Below, piece after piece: positions 13,086 to 25,992 of a stretch of DNA of 64,000 bases. This DNA is from Acanthochromis polyacanthus. Lineage: Eukaryota; Chordata; Actinopteri; Pomacentridae. Position numbers and translations under genes: made by a program. Under the pieces are notes generated by a model. The model saw nothing but the letters and a program-made list of their open reading frames with translations, had not been told where the DNA came from and searched no databases. The DNA lies in the NCBI RefSeq assembly GCF_021347895.1, contig NC_067121.1:37311974-37375973 (forward strand), given 5' to 3'. The stretch's first letter is position 1. Every line of letters begins with the position of its first letter.

Positions 13086-13646
13086 TAGCCTAGCCGCGCT
13101 AGACAACCCACGGCAACGAATTTAATTCTCTGCCAGGGTGGGTCTCGTTACCCTCCATAAGCCTCGAGGCTGGATTCTCCTAAAATTGGCCGACGAATCA
13201 CCGTGAAGTGTAGAGTCAGAAGGCGGGCGTAACTAAGTGACGACAGAGGCGTGACGATTCTGACAGAAACAACCAGAAACAACTAGCCTAGCCACGCTAG
13301 ACAACCCACGGCAACGAATTTAATTCTCTGCCAGGGTCGACAACAAATACGACAACAGTCGTTGAGCTCCATTAGCACCGACTCTGAATAATCTTTCTGT
13401 TAACATGTCTGTAATATACTTGAGCTTCACCCATTGACTGTATAAATAAGGCTTCACCGAACTCCCGCATCCTCTGATTTCCAGCGCTCTAGGAACTATG
13501 TCAGCCTATTCATTGCGCTGATTGGTTGTATACCTCCCCAATTGCTGCAGAGTGATTTGAAAGACAACCTTTTAGCCCGCCTCCCTCCCTGTTGAGAGTT
13601 CCTAGACCCTTGTGTCTTCAGAGCTGGGTCTAGCGTGACTAGGCTA
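13086..13646. mobile_element. Non-autonomous DNA transposon with TAGCCTAG...GCTAGAC ends and a duplicated left end
   Basis: The left terminus TAGCCTAGCCGCGCTAGACA and the right terminus (13625-13646, reverse complement TAGCCTAGTCACGCTAGACC) form imperfect inverted repeats of about 22 bases. The first 54 bases (13086-13139) recur almost unchanged at 13284-13337. Flanks are GCAGACTT (13078-13085) and GCAGGACTT (13647-13655), a possible 8-bp target duplication with one inserted base, which would suit a hAT-type element. No transposase is encoded. Confidence 0.6.
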
Positions 13647-14460
13647 GCAGGACTTTATACTGCAATGAAAAATGAGCCCACGGTGGGTAAAAATGCCCCA
13701 GGCACTGCTCTGAGCTGAGATGATTAAAATTACATTTAGATATCAGTTTATTAAACATGGCTTCGCATCACACAGCGTTTACCACTCATCAAACGTGGCT
13801 CTGTTGTGTTTATTTTGCCCATTACTGTATAGTTATCCATACATTATGCTAACAAGATGCTAAAGGGTATAGATGGAGAGTATCCGGCCACATAGATGAG
13901 GTCAGTGTGATGCTAAACACAGATGGCGTGTGTTTTTTTAACCTTTACCATCGACCGTCGGCCTGTCATATCATCTCACATGGAGCCTGACATACTGATG
14001 CACAGCTGGTATGATTATGATCACCGAAAGCAGGAAAATGTCCTCAGGCCGTGTGTTTCCTTTACGTTGTGGTGACATAAATCTGGCCGCAGAGTCACAT
14101 CGTGTAAAGTCAGTAAGTGAAGGTAAAGGCTAAGGGAGCAGTAGTTGTAGTTTTGGTTGTGATGCGGGTCCAGGAAATGAGTGTGAGTCAATGCGGTGTC
14201 CTCTAAAATGGTGGAAACATGGGAGTGCGTGTTAGAGAGACTATTTAAAACAGTGGTGACTATATAAGCCTGTAGGCTGCTCTGTATGTGACATATGGGT
14301 GTTGCTGTGTGACACTGAGGACCAGACTGACAGCAGATGTTTTACCACAGGCTCTCTCTAATGTTTTCATATCACAGATCCTCAAAATATTTGAACCCAG
14401 CGACTAATGTGGAACCTCTCACGGATCTGTTCTTGTGCCTTTGGTGCTTTAATAATTATA

Positions 14461-15154
14461 TGGGTCAATATAAAATGGTAGGACTTTTGTATCATAGTTG
14501 ACATTGTTGCTGTTTTCATGCCTAAAATCAACATGGCCGCCTATAACCCAACACCACATGGTATTTTTAGAGAAAGATTCTTGTAAATATTATATACGCA
14601 ATTAAATAAAATTAAAATTGAAAGTTATTTATAAAGATATTGTAGTAAACCTGTTGACTACTTTATATTAAATAAGTCATAAAACCTTGGAGTCTTCCAG
14701 TCTTTTCTTCAGGAGGAAATGACATCATGTGGAGCAGGTCATGTGATCTGGAATTAACACACTTCCTTGAGAGGAGGTTTTGTAACGGGTAACTTACTTG
14801 AAAGTGATTTCTCGAACACGGATACAATTTGTTATTTTCCATATAAAATGTGATGTATTGCCAAAAAAGAACTATCTGTCATGATTATCTCAACTCAATA
14901 AAAAGAGCTCATTTTATTATTGTTTAGCTAATTAGAAGGTGGTTGTTATTAAATTTGTACGGTTATTTAGTTGATATTTTAGTGATATCCAGTCATTTTT
15001 TATTAATAAGTGATCGTTTCCATAATAAATAATTATGGAATTTGTAAAGATGTGATCATAATGAACATTAAAACATTTTTTTTTTACTTTTGATAGAAAT
15101 GTATGGAAGATATACCCCAGGGACTTATAAAATCCCTCAGTTATATATTGAAAT
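14461..15154 (+). mobile_element. Copy A of a TGGGTCAATATA-ended non-autonomous element (about 694 bp)
   Basis: It starts TGGGTCAATATAAAATGGTA and ends near TCCCTCAGTTATATATTG, roughly the inverted form of the start. The whole length matches the reverse complement of 35804-36512. Shared blocks include GACATCATGTGGAGCAGGTC, CTAATTAGAAGGTGGTTGTT and AATAATTATGGAATTTGTAA. It has no coding frame. The right end has drifted, so its last bases are uncertain. Confidence 0.7.
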
Positions 15155-17403
15155 ATTATTATATTACTGTCAATTATATTATTATATTATATATTGATAT
15201 TTAAAGGCTGCTTACAATGCTCAAATAGCAACAATCATTTTACATATGGACTGATAGTGTTAAATTAGAGTTACCCAATCAAATTCTTAGGCTTTGTTGT
15301 ACGCTGACTAAATAATTCACTGATTAAAAATCCTAAAGTGCTGCAATACTGTTCAGCTAGTTGCTAAAAATCCATTTAAATAACCCAGTGGGAAATTAAA
15401 AAAGCCATTAAGCAAAAGCTCCTTATGACGAAGATGATGGGAAAATGACTAAAACCTGATTAATGAGTGTCTCCTAAGCATTCGTACGTGGATAAGAGCT
15501 TGTTAAGATGAACCTGCAGGAGGATCCAAAAACTACACTGTAAAACATCATGAAGGAACTTAGTCAGATCAGCTCACATCTTCTAGTAAAGCTAAACTCT
15601 CAGCTGTTCATTCAACTCATCATTTTACTTATATTTATATTAACAATGCCTGTTTTTTTCACATTCTAATGCGGCCTGAAAAGAAAAATGAAGCATTTTA
15701 AGTTCAGTTGACTTGAAATTTCCAAAGAATTAGTATATAAGCGCACTTGAGACACTTTGGAAAGTTGCTTGATGTCTTGTTGATTTGGATTATGGTTATT
15801 TCTTGTTATAATAATCTAAACAAATGTATTTGTATTGAATTGAGTCCCTACACCCTACTGTAACTGACAGAAGGCCTACAGTTTGTCTTTGTACTGACTT
15901 TGGAAGATTAAAAAATGTCTTCAACTGCTGTAAATTGTCAATGATAAATGAAGAAAATAAATCATTAAAATTAGAAAATATAAGAGGAAAGAAAGTCCGC
16001 CTGTTACATGTGAGACCAGTTGATTCAAGTTCAGTCAGTTTAACTCAGCTAGTTCTACACCCACGTGACTAATTAATCAACTAAAGTACAATTAAGTTAC
16101 ATTTTTTAAGGTTGCAGGGGAACTAATATGTCAAAAATTATATATTCTCAAGTTTAATGCCTTTTATTAACAATACTGATGCTCTTTGTTGAGTAAATAT
16201 TGATGTAAAATGAGAAATTATTAAATTACAAAGTAAAATCAAACATTAAACAACTCGAAAAACAATTTTCATAACTGATCTGCCAGTTTCCGTCTTCCTC
16301 CTCTCGTCTCCACTCACTTACATGCTAATACAGTCAACCAGCCTGTAGACAAACAACATGACTCATAATCTCTTCTATAGACTCACCAGTTAGTCTCCTT
16401 TTCTCACTGAATGTAAACCAGAGTTTTTCTGAAATGTGAAGATGTGTTTGTTGCCTTCAGCTGTTGGCATGTCGATGAGTTTCTGACTTGAATAAATCCC
16501 TTCAGCAGCAGCAGCAGGAGCCACATGTTCGTGAGAGGAGCTGTTTACTCTCGAGACGCTGCCACCTCATCAACTATTTAGAATTATACCTTATCCAGAC
16601 GTGCCCACATGATCGCTCAGGCCTCATATTTACTTCTGTTCTTACTTCTTCATTTCAAACATGCCAGCTGTCACACAGAGAATCCACATTAATGCAACTG
16701 AGCAGAGGTCAGCCTCTAAGCAATGTCAAGACCTTTAGATATTCCTGTAAATCTCCACTTCACTGGAGAGTTGTTGTTTTCCAGTTTGAAATATGATGAA
16801 ATTCTCCCCGGTGCACCAAAACAACCAGCTTTCAGAGCAGCAGCATCACCGTCCGCCTGGAGCTGAAACACTGAAGCTCTTACAGTGACTCAGGAACATT
16901 AATTGTAAAGAGCAGTGAGCTGGAAGCCGTTCACATCTAATGATTGTTACAGCATAAAAACGTTTCTTTGTTCAGATTTACAACAATTACACTTTGTGAT
17001 TTATATGTTTCTGCTCTCTATTCAAGAACATGGCAATCATATTACAAATTAAAGTCCACGTTGTCATCAACTCCTAAACGTTTCAGTGGCTTCCTCATTT
17101 CTGCAGAAAAAGATGAGTCCTTCCATTAATATCATGTCCAAGTTTTTCCAGAGTCACAATCTTTGAGATCAGAGATTTCCACACCGAGATACAAGAGTGG
17201 TCTTCTCTGACCCACTTTACCGTTAAGGCTTTTCTTTTGAAGCTACTATGACCAACGTGCGCTGAAGAGGAGGACTAAAGGTCTCCATGCCTTTGACTGT
17301 TAGAAACCAGAGAGGTTCAGATCCATGTTTCAAACAGCGAGTCAGTTTCTGGTACTGCTTACATTCATCACTGTGTCAGCAAGTGGACTTTAAAGCTGAA
17401 ATA

Positions 17404-17433
17404 ACATCCAGGATTGTAGGAAATCCTGGATGT
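17404..17433. repeat. Short perfect hairpin, 12-bp arms
   Basis: ACATCCAGGATT and AATCCTGGATGT face each other across a 6-base loop. No T-run or gene context suggests a regulatory role. Confidence 0.6.
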
Positions 17434-17485
17434 GTTTTAGCTACTTTCTTGGCTGGGTGGACCAGGCACAAAGGAGAAGGCTCCT

Positions 17486-17595
17486 AATCAGAATAAGAAT
17501 TAGGATCAGTTTTATTGCCAATTAGGTTTTCTCGAGGGATTTGACTCCGTGTTTTTGTGCATAACAGTAAACAGTAACATGTGGATCCAAAAAAG
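17486..17595. repeat. LINE/SINE-tail type fish repeat (TCAG...TTTATTGCCA)
   Basis: AATCAGAATAAGAATTAGGA followed by TCAGTTTTATTGCCA and GGGATTTGACTCCG resembles a 3'-tail repeat that is common in fish genomes. Boundaries are approximate. Confidence 0.5.
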
Positions 17596-17952
17596 TGTCA
17601 GTAGACAATAAGTGTTACATGTCAAATTAGAAGCTTTGACAGCTTGTAAATTAACCTATTAAAAGCAATCTGCTGTGAAATTGGTGCCAATCAGCCTCAG
17701 ATCTGACATTTCACGGCTCTGTGGGTCCAGATCCCAGCTTTGAAATAATGGATGAGTCAGATTCAGTTCCTGGTTGGACATTTCTTGGTCTTTTTTGGAC
17801 TGATTTGCTGCTCTAACTTGGAGCTGGGACTGTAGTTTTTCTTCATAAATAAGAAAACGCGAGGATGCAAGGATTCTGTTGACCACATTAAAGTTTCTAT
17901 CAAAAAATAAATCATTTCTGTAGCTGTAGTTGAATGTGGAGATAAAAATGTA

Positions 17953-18299
17953 CATTACCATTCAAAGGTTTGGAATCACTTTATTTTTGAAAGAACAGCA
18001 ATTTTTTTTTAATGAAGATAACATGAAATGAATGATAAATCCAGTCTAGACATTGTTAATGTGGTAAATGACTATTCTAGCTGGAAATGTTTAATGGAAT
18101 ATCTCCATAGGGGTACAGAGGAACATTTCCAGCAACCATCACTCCTGTGTTCTAATGCTACATTGTGTTAGCTAATGGTGCTGAAAGGCTCATTGATGAT
18201 TAGAAAACCCTTGTGGAATTATGTTAGCACATGAATAAAAGTGAGTTTTCATGTAAAACATGAATTGCCTGGGTGAGCCCAAACCTTTTCACTGCAGTG
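17953..18299. mobile_element. Tc1/mariner-type MITE, TA-flanked, 347 bp
   Basis: The left end CATTACCATTCAAAGGTTTG and the right end (reverse complement CACTGCAGTGAAAAGGTTTG) are matching termini. TA dinucleotides lie on both sides (17951-17952 and 18300-18301). The ACCATTCAAAGGTTTGG form is typical of Tc1-like elements in fish. It has no transposase frame. Confidence 0.7.
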
Positions 18300-19177
18300 T
18301 ACCTAATTTTTCTAATACATAACCTCACATCAGAGACGAAACAGGACCAATGTGATGTGATGATAGTGATAGCAAGCTGTAGTTTTTCAGACCTATTGTC
18401 ATTAGCTGACAAGTACTGCTTCGTTGATGTAAATGGAAGCTTTATTTAAGCTAGTTTATCACAGTTTGTGGTGTCACTGCAGCCTTTTATAACTCACCAA
18501 TGTTATTGTAGATAAAATGCTGCTCATTCCGATATCAAACACTGTTTTTAGCTGGTTAGCGCTTATAAAATGATATGACTGCAGGTGAAAACATTCTGCA
18601 TTTATGAAGAATATTTCTGACGCAGACTGACATACCGGCACATCCGGTCGGATGTTCAGGACACACGTCAGAATCACGACCGATCAATGAGATCTATAGT
18701 CTGAGACAGAGAGTTTCTCCTCATTTCTCTCCGTCTGCCTGCTTCTCTTCGTCCTCTGTCTCTTCAGCTCTTTCCTCTGCCGCTCACTGTCCAGCGCTCT
18801 GCAGCAGGAAGTGTTGTGCTTTTCCTTTCATCTCACTGTTAATAACGTGGAGGTTGTAAAGCCGTCCGAGGCCTCAGATGTGATGGAGCGCCGGAATGAA
18901 GCTCACTTCTGCAGTAAGAACCGAACGAGAGGCCAAAAGCTCATCTGGCCTCGAAGTCGGCGAGGGCAAACCTTTTAGTTCTGCCTCATTATTCTTCCTC
19001 CAGCTCGCGATCCACAAACACCCACAGCAGTGCTCTCTGAATAGGATCAGGCAACTTTGAACTAGTCAGGTAGAATTTGAACAGAGAGGTGGACTACATA
19101 AATCTGTGATCTAGACAGAACGAAACCACAAAATGAACCCAATATGGATATTATCTAGACACAATGGCCTTCAGAAG

Positions 19178-19404
19178 TAGGGCTGGACCCGAATATCCGA
19201 ATATTCGTTCGCTATGGCACTATCCGGATATTAATTTGGTATCCGAATATTTGCCCCCTCCCCCCGTCGGACGTCACCGGGCGGAAAGAATATGTAGCGT
19301 TACTGTCTTCCCTCCGCCTTCTGCCCGGAACGAATATCCGGATATTCGTCTTTAATAGGGCCCGAATATTTGGAGGCCAGAAACCACTATTCGGGCCAGC
19401 CCTA
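19178..19404. mobile_element. hAT-type MITE, 227 bp, with an exact 8-bp target duplication
   Basis: It starts TAGGGCTGGACCCGAATA and ends ATTCGGGCCAGCCCTA, its inverted form. TTCAGAAG occurs immediately on both sides (19170-19177 and 19405-19412), a perfect 8-bp target site duplication as made by hAT transposases. The interior carries several GAATATCCGGATATTC-like palindromic blocks. It encodes nothing. The intact duplication suggests recent insertion. Confidence 0.85.
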
Positions 19405-20163
19405 TTCAGAAGACAGCCTAATCGTGCCTCTAATACAGTCAGACTGGCCTGAGTTGGAGTATAACATTTAAAAGGACGCAATTTCCTCATAAAATTTCAC
19501 AACACAGTGATGCCATAATTCTTCCCCGTGAATCGATGGACATATTTGTACTATTTCTGGTAAATTTTTCTACTCAAAGCCTCTAAACATTATCTGTTTA
19601 GTCTCCTGGGAGAACATCTACTAAATGTTTATCAAGCAGCAGCAGATTTTTGCTTTCTTTTCCTTGATTCTAGTGAATTAATCTCTGCTTTATCGATTTT
19701 ACACAACTAAAATAAGTTGATGAAAGCCTAAACTTGGAGCAAAATGCACCTTCTTTAATTCTACCTGGGCTAAAACTAATGATTATTTCCATCGCTGATT
19801 ATTTTTTAATGAACTGATTATTTCTGAAATGTCAAAAAATGGCAAAAATGTCAATTAGTGTTCATAGCGAAAGACCTAAAGACATTCAGTTTACCATAGC
19901 AGAGGAAGAAAGAAACCAAAAAAAATCCAGTTTTTAAAAGCTGGAATGAGAAGATTGTAACTTTTTTTCAAAAAAAATTCAAAGGACTTGCAGATTAATT
20001 TAATAGTTAACAACAAATCAGTGCAGCTCTGAATTCTACATTGTTAGATTGAGCTTTTGTTGCATATTTTTGAAAACACAGTATTTTAGAGGCTTTGAGC
20101 GCAGATTTAAGCGGCTGTAATTATTGTCTAGAATTCAGAGTTAAAAGTATAAAAACTTTTTAA

Positions 20164-20683
20164 CCCCTTAAACTTCAGTGTACCGCCGGCGGTACACCTA
20201 CTAATTTGCATAGGCATTTAAAGAATGTCTGAAGGCTGCAAACTAGATTATACAAACACTATACACCGATGGAAAGCTTAGATTCTCATGAATCCGCCGG
20301 TATAAACCACTTTCAGATGTGATTACCACAGCGGGTAATATAAACACATTTGTCCGACAAACAACGAATATCCATCCATCCGTTCAACGCACACAGCGCT
20401 ACTCACATTTCCGGGTTCATTATGACACACAGATGAAAATATTCCACAAAAAACGGCCACAATCCAACCTTGGACATCCAGACGAAACAAGCCAGTAAGA
20501 TATTTTGTCCAAAACATGTCTTGAAGTCGGTATATAATCCACGAATCGGTCGTTTTAAAGGAAATGCACCTCGCGATGCGCGTCCAATATTCCTTGTATT
20601 TCTCGCCATATTTTTTATTTACAAATAGAATATTAGCGATTTTTTGTACTGAAAATGGCTGGAATTGACTGCAGCTTAAAGGG
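20164..20683. mobile_element. piggyBac-type MITE, 520 bp, TTAA-flanked
   Basis: TTAA flanks both ends (20160-20163 and 20684-20687). The termini CCCCTTAAACTTCAG and (reverse complement) CCCTTTAAGCTGCAG match as inverted repeats. TTAA target duplication is characteristic of the piggyBac superfamily. Just inside the left end is a perfect 20-bp palindrome, GTGTACCGCCGGCGGTACAC (20178-20197). No transposase is present. Confidence 0.75.
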
Positions 20684-21531
20684 TTAAAGTAAAATTCACA
20701 TTATAACTTTGACACGTTTAATATGTGAGGTGTGAATTCATTTAGGTTTACAAACTGAGACATACGACCTATAGAGATTCATCTAACAGGCCAACATGTA
20801 AGAATACAAGAATTTGCGCATAAAAGCTCTCAGCTGAGTCACAGTGAAGCATCCAATAACAGTAATAATAGTACGTTTATTTTTATTCACCAGTGAGGTT
20901 GAAAGAGGCACTAAAAATAACTGCAGCAGCGATAATGTGTGGAATTCACCGTTTGTGATGAGTGAGTATCTATTAGCTTGTTGTGCAAATAGAAATTGAT
21001 TTCACACTGCATGCATTCACACAGTGTTCCTCGAAACAGACAAAAATGGGTCTTTTTGCTGGATTTAGCAGGATTAAGTCGCACACCAGCCACCAGTAAC
21101 ACGTATTTTTATGTTATTTTTAAAGCTTCCATTGACCGTGAGGTAAATTAAACCAGAGTATATTTCTGCTTATTGTTTAAACCTTTAATTATTATTGTTG
21201 CAGCACAATGGAGGTGAAGTTGCTGCAGTCTGCTTGTGTTTCTGCCCAGCTGGGATGGAGCTCTGCTTGCTGAGCCGTGATAACACGTCCCTGCAGAGTG
21301 TGTGCTTTTACTGTACGTATGTGAGACCGAGGTACAAGCAGAGAGAGAGACAGAGTGAGACGATAAAACACACAGTGACTCTGCAGTACGTGTGTGTTTG
21401 AGGCGTTTTGCATTCCTGAGTGTTAGTGTGTGTGTTGCACTCGGAGACGCTGCGGTAACATGTGACTGCAGTACAGTGGAGCATCAGAGGTGAGGTCATC
21501 ACACACACCTTGGCTGTCACTACCAATAATT

Positions 21532-21534
<3 letters not shown>

Positions 21535-21619
<85 letters not shown>
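21535..21619. repeat. (GT)n microsatellite, 85 bp uninterrupted
   Basis: The GT run is pure over its full length, so it is probably polymorphic. The Cys-Val and Thr-His open frames it creates on the two strands are artefacts. Confidence 0.97.
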
Positions 21620-21620
<1 letters not shown>

Positions 21621-22929
21621 CAGAGGGAACGTGTGTGAGCTCAGCAGATATGCTGAAGCCAATGTGATGTAAGTGAAGCTTTTACAGCACTTCTGCGGCA
21701 GGAAGAGTCGCTGGCAGCTGAGCAGATGTGACATCCTGAACCACAGAGACACACAGAGCAACTTTTTACCTTTTAGCTCCAGTGGTTTTTAACTGTAACC
21801 TCCGAGGTCAAGTATCAGTCGGTAATAATGTCACCAAGGAGGAGAAAACACTCAGATTTGTTGCAATTCGTGCACGAAATTTACAGTTTTTTTGTATTTG
21901 TGAATAAAAACTGAAAGTAAGATGACATCCCTGTTAGAAAAGGATCAGCTGTTACACAATCCAAATGGATTTAAACCACTTTTCTTGGAGGTACAACTGA
22001 GAAAAAGTGCACTTTACTCATCAGAAGTTACCTGTTATTGCTGTATTTATTTAAAACCTGTCTTTGTTGCCCAACTGGACATTTTCTGGACAACAAAAGA
22101 AGCAAAAATCGCTAAAGAGTTAATACATTGAAAATGATATTCCATGTCACATTATCTGCATCAACTCTTGTTTTTGTTTTGTTTTTGATCAAAAAATGCT
22201 GCAAGTGAGGGTAAAAACTTAATGCAACATTAAGAGTGGCTTTTAATGTTTGCAATTTCCATTCACTTTTTCAACTGTGATACTTCAAAATGCACAAGAA
22301 ATATATTATGCAAACACATCTGTAAGGCAATAGTGGACAAACCTCGAAAAGATTTTGGTCCTGCTGTAGAAACATGAATTAGATTTCACTAGATGAAGCT
22401 TTACTCCTTTGAAAACTGGACGTTAGCTTGTGGAACGTTGATATTACTTGTAGAAGGAAGAAGCAGATTCTTTTTTTTGGCAAAAATCCAGCATATTAAT
22501 CCACTGGTGGACCATGAATGCAGTTTTTGCTTCTGTGCAGCTATTTGGAAAAGAAGTAGCTTATTTGGTTTTGAGATTTTGGATCTTAAAAGCTGCTTTT
22601 TTTCTGACTTTAAGTTAAAAAAACCCAAAACAAATCTAATTAATACTATTAGTGCTGTTTAGTTGGTAGAAAAGTGACTTGTTTTTGCTGATTGTACTGC
22701 TTTGTCCCAGAGATCATCTGTTCTGTGTCCGTACAAATATTAACCCTTGAACCCTGAAACACACCTACGGGTTTGTAGGGCATGTTAGCTTTAAAAATAT
22801 ATTTTAAATAATGACACCATTCATCAAATCCAGACACAGTAAAAACAGAAAAAAAAAGTCAGACATCAAATATGAAAAACTTTTCCTCACTAAGGCCTGC
22901 TTTATGTGCTGGAAAAACTTGAGATGAAT

Positions 22930-23255
22930 TGGAGTTCATCTAGGAGGAGTTCGCTCTTGAAAATAATCAAAAATCTGACAGCCAATGCAAAATGGCCGAC
23001 TTCCTGTTGGGTTTAGAATCTGGCCACCAATGACTTTTTTGTTCGGCCTGATGTGCTGCATATTCATCCCAAATCTGGTAGCTGTAGGTGAAACGTGCTG
23101 CCCGTAGGAAAGTATAGGGGGCGATACGGAGCCATTTTGCCACACACTTGCACAATTTCCACAGAATAAAACTTTTTTTTTTCGCCACTTCTGACGTGGG
23201 TGCAATTTTCACAAGACTTTAAGCATGTTTAGGCCCTCAAAAATGCCCTTGTAGT
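22930..23255 (+). repeat. Dispersed fish repeat (GGAGGAGTTCGCTCTTG family), second-half copy
   Basis: AGGAGGAGTTCGCTCTTGAA, AATGGCCGACTTCCTGTTGG, GAGCCATTTTGCCAC and TTTAGGCCCTCAAAAATG occur in the order I associate with a long dispersed repeat common in fish. Related segments lie at 24480-24770 (opposite strand) and 55940-56480. The class is uncertain. Confidence 0.55.
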
Positions 23256-24479
23256 AATAAATGCCAGGGTTTAAAAATTGAGGAATTATTCGTCTGAACT
23301 GCAGGCAGTGTTTTCACAGATTAAAGCAAAGACAACAGGAGAGATTAAAAGAAAATAAAACACATTCAGGCAAAAATGCAAAAATTATTGTGCAAAATCC
23401 AACCATGTTTGATGTCTTTGATTAGAAGCAGCTCAGTTCTTCGGGCACAGTAACAGGATTCATGTGTTCAATGATTTAGGGAGTGAGTCTTTATTACAGA
23501 GCATCTGGAGTGTGATGTTATACTTTCAATGGCTGTCAGGGAACCATCTACACCCAGAGGAAATAACTGTAATTGACCCAAACATCTGTCTTCGTTTTTC
23601 TCTCCACTGTTTCTGTTTCGTTTACTCTCTGATGTCATACATTGTTGTTTCTCTTCTGCTATTAGATCATTACTTGCCTTTCCGTCATTCATTTTATCTC
23701 CAGTAAGAGACAATCACGCTCTGTGCATCCTCTGCTATCCATCATCTAACCAGGTATAAATTTAGCTTTTCTCACGTCTCATACTTGGTTTACATCTGCA
23801 TTCATCATCCCTCCTTCTGTCTTAACACCTGTCTGCTTTATTTTCTCTATCAAAGTAGCCTGACAGCAGGAAAATGTGTACTAATACTGATCAAAGAGGC
23901 ATCAAAAATAGCTTGAACAGCCACATTAGTCCTTGCATACCCACAGTGATGGTGATATTGTAAATGGTTTTCTAATTGTCAGTGAAGATAGTTTCATATT
24001 GTGGGAAAAGTTGGCAATATCTGTGTTTTTAGTCTTTATAAATCCCATGAACAGGTGGCATTTTACGGTGAATGACCGGTTTTAATGACGCTACTCGCCT
24101 CCCTGCATGCAAATACGACCATTTACCAGAAATAAATACAAGCAGAACAATAATGAGGTGCAGTCAGACCATTCTACATATTCTGACTTTTGTTATGATA
24201 TGTTCACAGTTACTGACTTGTTGATCCAGTTGTTCACTTGCTTATATAGATTTTTACTGTAAATACCTGAATTTATCGCCAAGTCATGCTTCTGTGTGTT
24301 GCTCTAAAGCTAAACCCAGAGATCCATGTATCAAGAGTTCACAGCTTTTGATTTGATTATGAGACTTGACTGATTTTTATATCCGTTTTCCTTATTTGTA
24401 GGCAGCACCCCAAGTTTCAACACAGACAAATTTAAATTCTAGTTTAGTTTTGGTGGTTGGTTTTGCTTAATGACAAACA

Positions 24480-24770
24480 AGTGGTGATGAAAACACAATC
24501 TGTTTGAAATTTGGCCAGGACGTACACCAGGCATGGGGGATGAAAAGGAAACAAAATGCTCCACAAAAGTCTGAGGACGTGGAAATGGCCTCCCACGGAA
24601 TTTCAACGCTTCGCCATAAAACAGGAAGTGCTGTGTAACTGACCTGTACACGCTCCAATCTGCCTCAAACTTTACATGATCAGAGTCTGGCCTTTAACAG
24701 ATACATAGGCCGAAATACACTCTCAGTCACAGCGCCACCTGGTGGACATGCTTTACAGTCATTGGACTTG
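24480..24770 (-). repeat. Dispersed fish repeat (CACCTGGTGG family), first-half copy on the minus strand
   Basis: ACTCTCAGTCACAGCGCCAC with CTGGTGG near 24725-24745 is the inverse of CTAGGTGGCGCTGCGACTGAG at about 55957. Further matches include CAGGAAGTGCTGTGTAACTG and CCTGTACACG against CAGTTACACAGCATTTCCTG and CATGTACAGG. The two copies are therefore the same family in opposite orientation. Boundaries are approximate. Confidence 0.6.
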
Positions 24771-24779
24771 GGCTCAGGC

Positions 24780-25327
24780 GTGAACTAACCATGACGTCAC
24801 CCGTCGGTTTCAACGCCGAGTAAATGAAGCACGGATTTTGCTACTTCCTGGTCGCCATTTTGGATTTTTTGGAGCCAGTGACGTAAAAAGCGTCATCAAA
24901 CAGGCTGGACCGGAGAGCAACTAGGGGCAGGACCAGTCTATGGGCGGGCCAGACTGAAGCCAGCCTGCTGAAAGCCTCGCCCTAAAGGATCTGTCAGTCA
25001 TTCCAGACAAGACTGTCTATCAAGTATAGCCACGCCCCCTGGCTCCGCCAACTTTAACGATTTATTTAAAATTCAGTATTAATTTATTTTAAGATCGGCC
25101 ACCTGATCTCTCATTTTGACCATGAAAACTAACGGGAAAAAAATCCTGAGCTGTACAAAATCAGTCCATCAAATTTTATTTTTTCCAAAAATGAATTGGG
25201 GTCTATGGAGCAAAAGCTTTTTAGAGCCAACCCTAGCGGACGGCGTGATAGTGCAAGTTTTGACACTTCTTGGTGGGCTTCATTTTTGGAGCCAGATGCT
25301 ACGTCCATCTTTATATACAGTCTATGG
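24780..25327. repeat. Abundant fish repeat ending TTTATATACAGTCTATGG
   Basis: The right end TCCATCTTTATATACAGTCT and internal phrases such as GGGCTTCATTTTTGGAGCC and GGTCGCCATTTTGGATTTTT match a dispersed repeat type I recognise from fish genomes. The left limit is a guess. An open frame at 25116-25424 crosses it and is not regarded as a gene. Confidence 0.5.
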
Positions 25328-25992
25328 TTGGGCTAAGTGGCATAAACGAGGCAGAGAATACAGAACGTATCAGGAGACAGACTTCCTCCTCCTTGACTGT
25401 GTGTTGACAGTAAGGAAAATGTAACATCATCCTTTAGGAAACAAATGGGAGCAACTTTGCTTATAACTGCCCCACAGTTCACTCCCATTCATAACCACCA
25501 CCATGTATTTATTCACTGCAGTTTTGCCAACATCAAGCAATAATACAATGATGTTTAAAGCATAATTGCTCTTTCAATTTAAAAAACATTAGTCCTTTAT
25601 GAGCGGTAATAGCTCGGTACCTCCATTACCTGACCTTGTTCTGTTTTTCTGCCCCGCTGCTGTCCACTGCCTCCTTCATTCTCCTGCTCGCTCTAAGTGC
25701 TCGTGTATCTCCAGAGACGGTGACAGCTGTGACTGAAGATGGGATGCTGTGGTTTGACACTAACCTCTGCCGTCCTTGGCTCCAGAGAGAGAAGGATTAT
25801 TGGCAACATATGCAGGCCTATATTATCTGCACGTAACCGGGGTCAGGGATGGGTCAAGGGCAGTTAATGGATTATGATGGAGGAAAGGTGTTTCACTGAG
25901 GGTATTGGGGGTAAAATGCTGGGATGTCCCAAGTTCATCCTGTAAGGATCAGTAGAGGAGCACATTTTAATGGGTAACCTTCAGCCAAAATA

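Noticed and set aside
21490..21672. Cys/Val- and Thr/His-repeat open frames
   Set aside because: Direct translation of the GT microsatellite.
22740..23272. Possible TTAA-flanked element (TTAACCCTTGAACCCTG ... CAGGGTTTAA)
   Set aside because: The end similarity is short, the right flank is not a clean TTAA, and another repeat occupies most of the interior.
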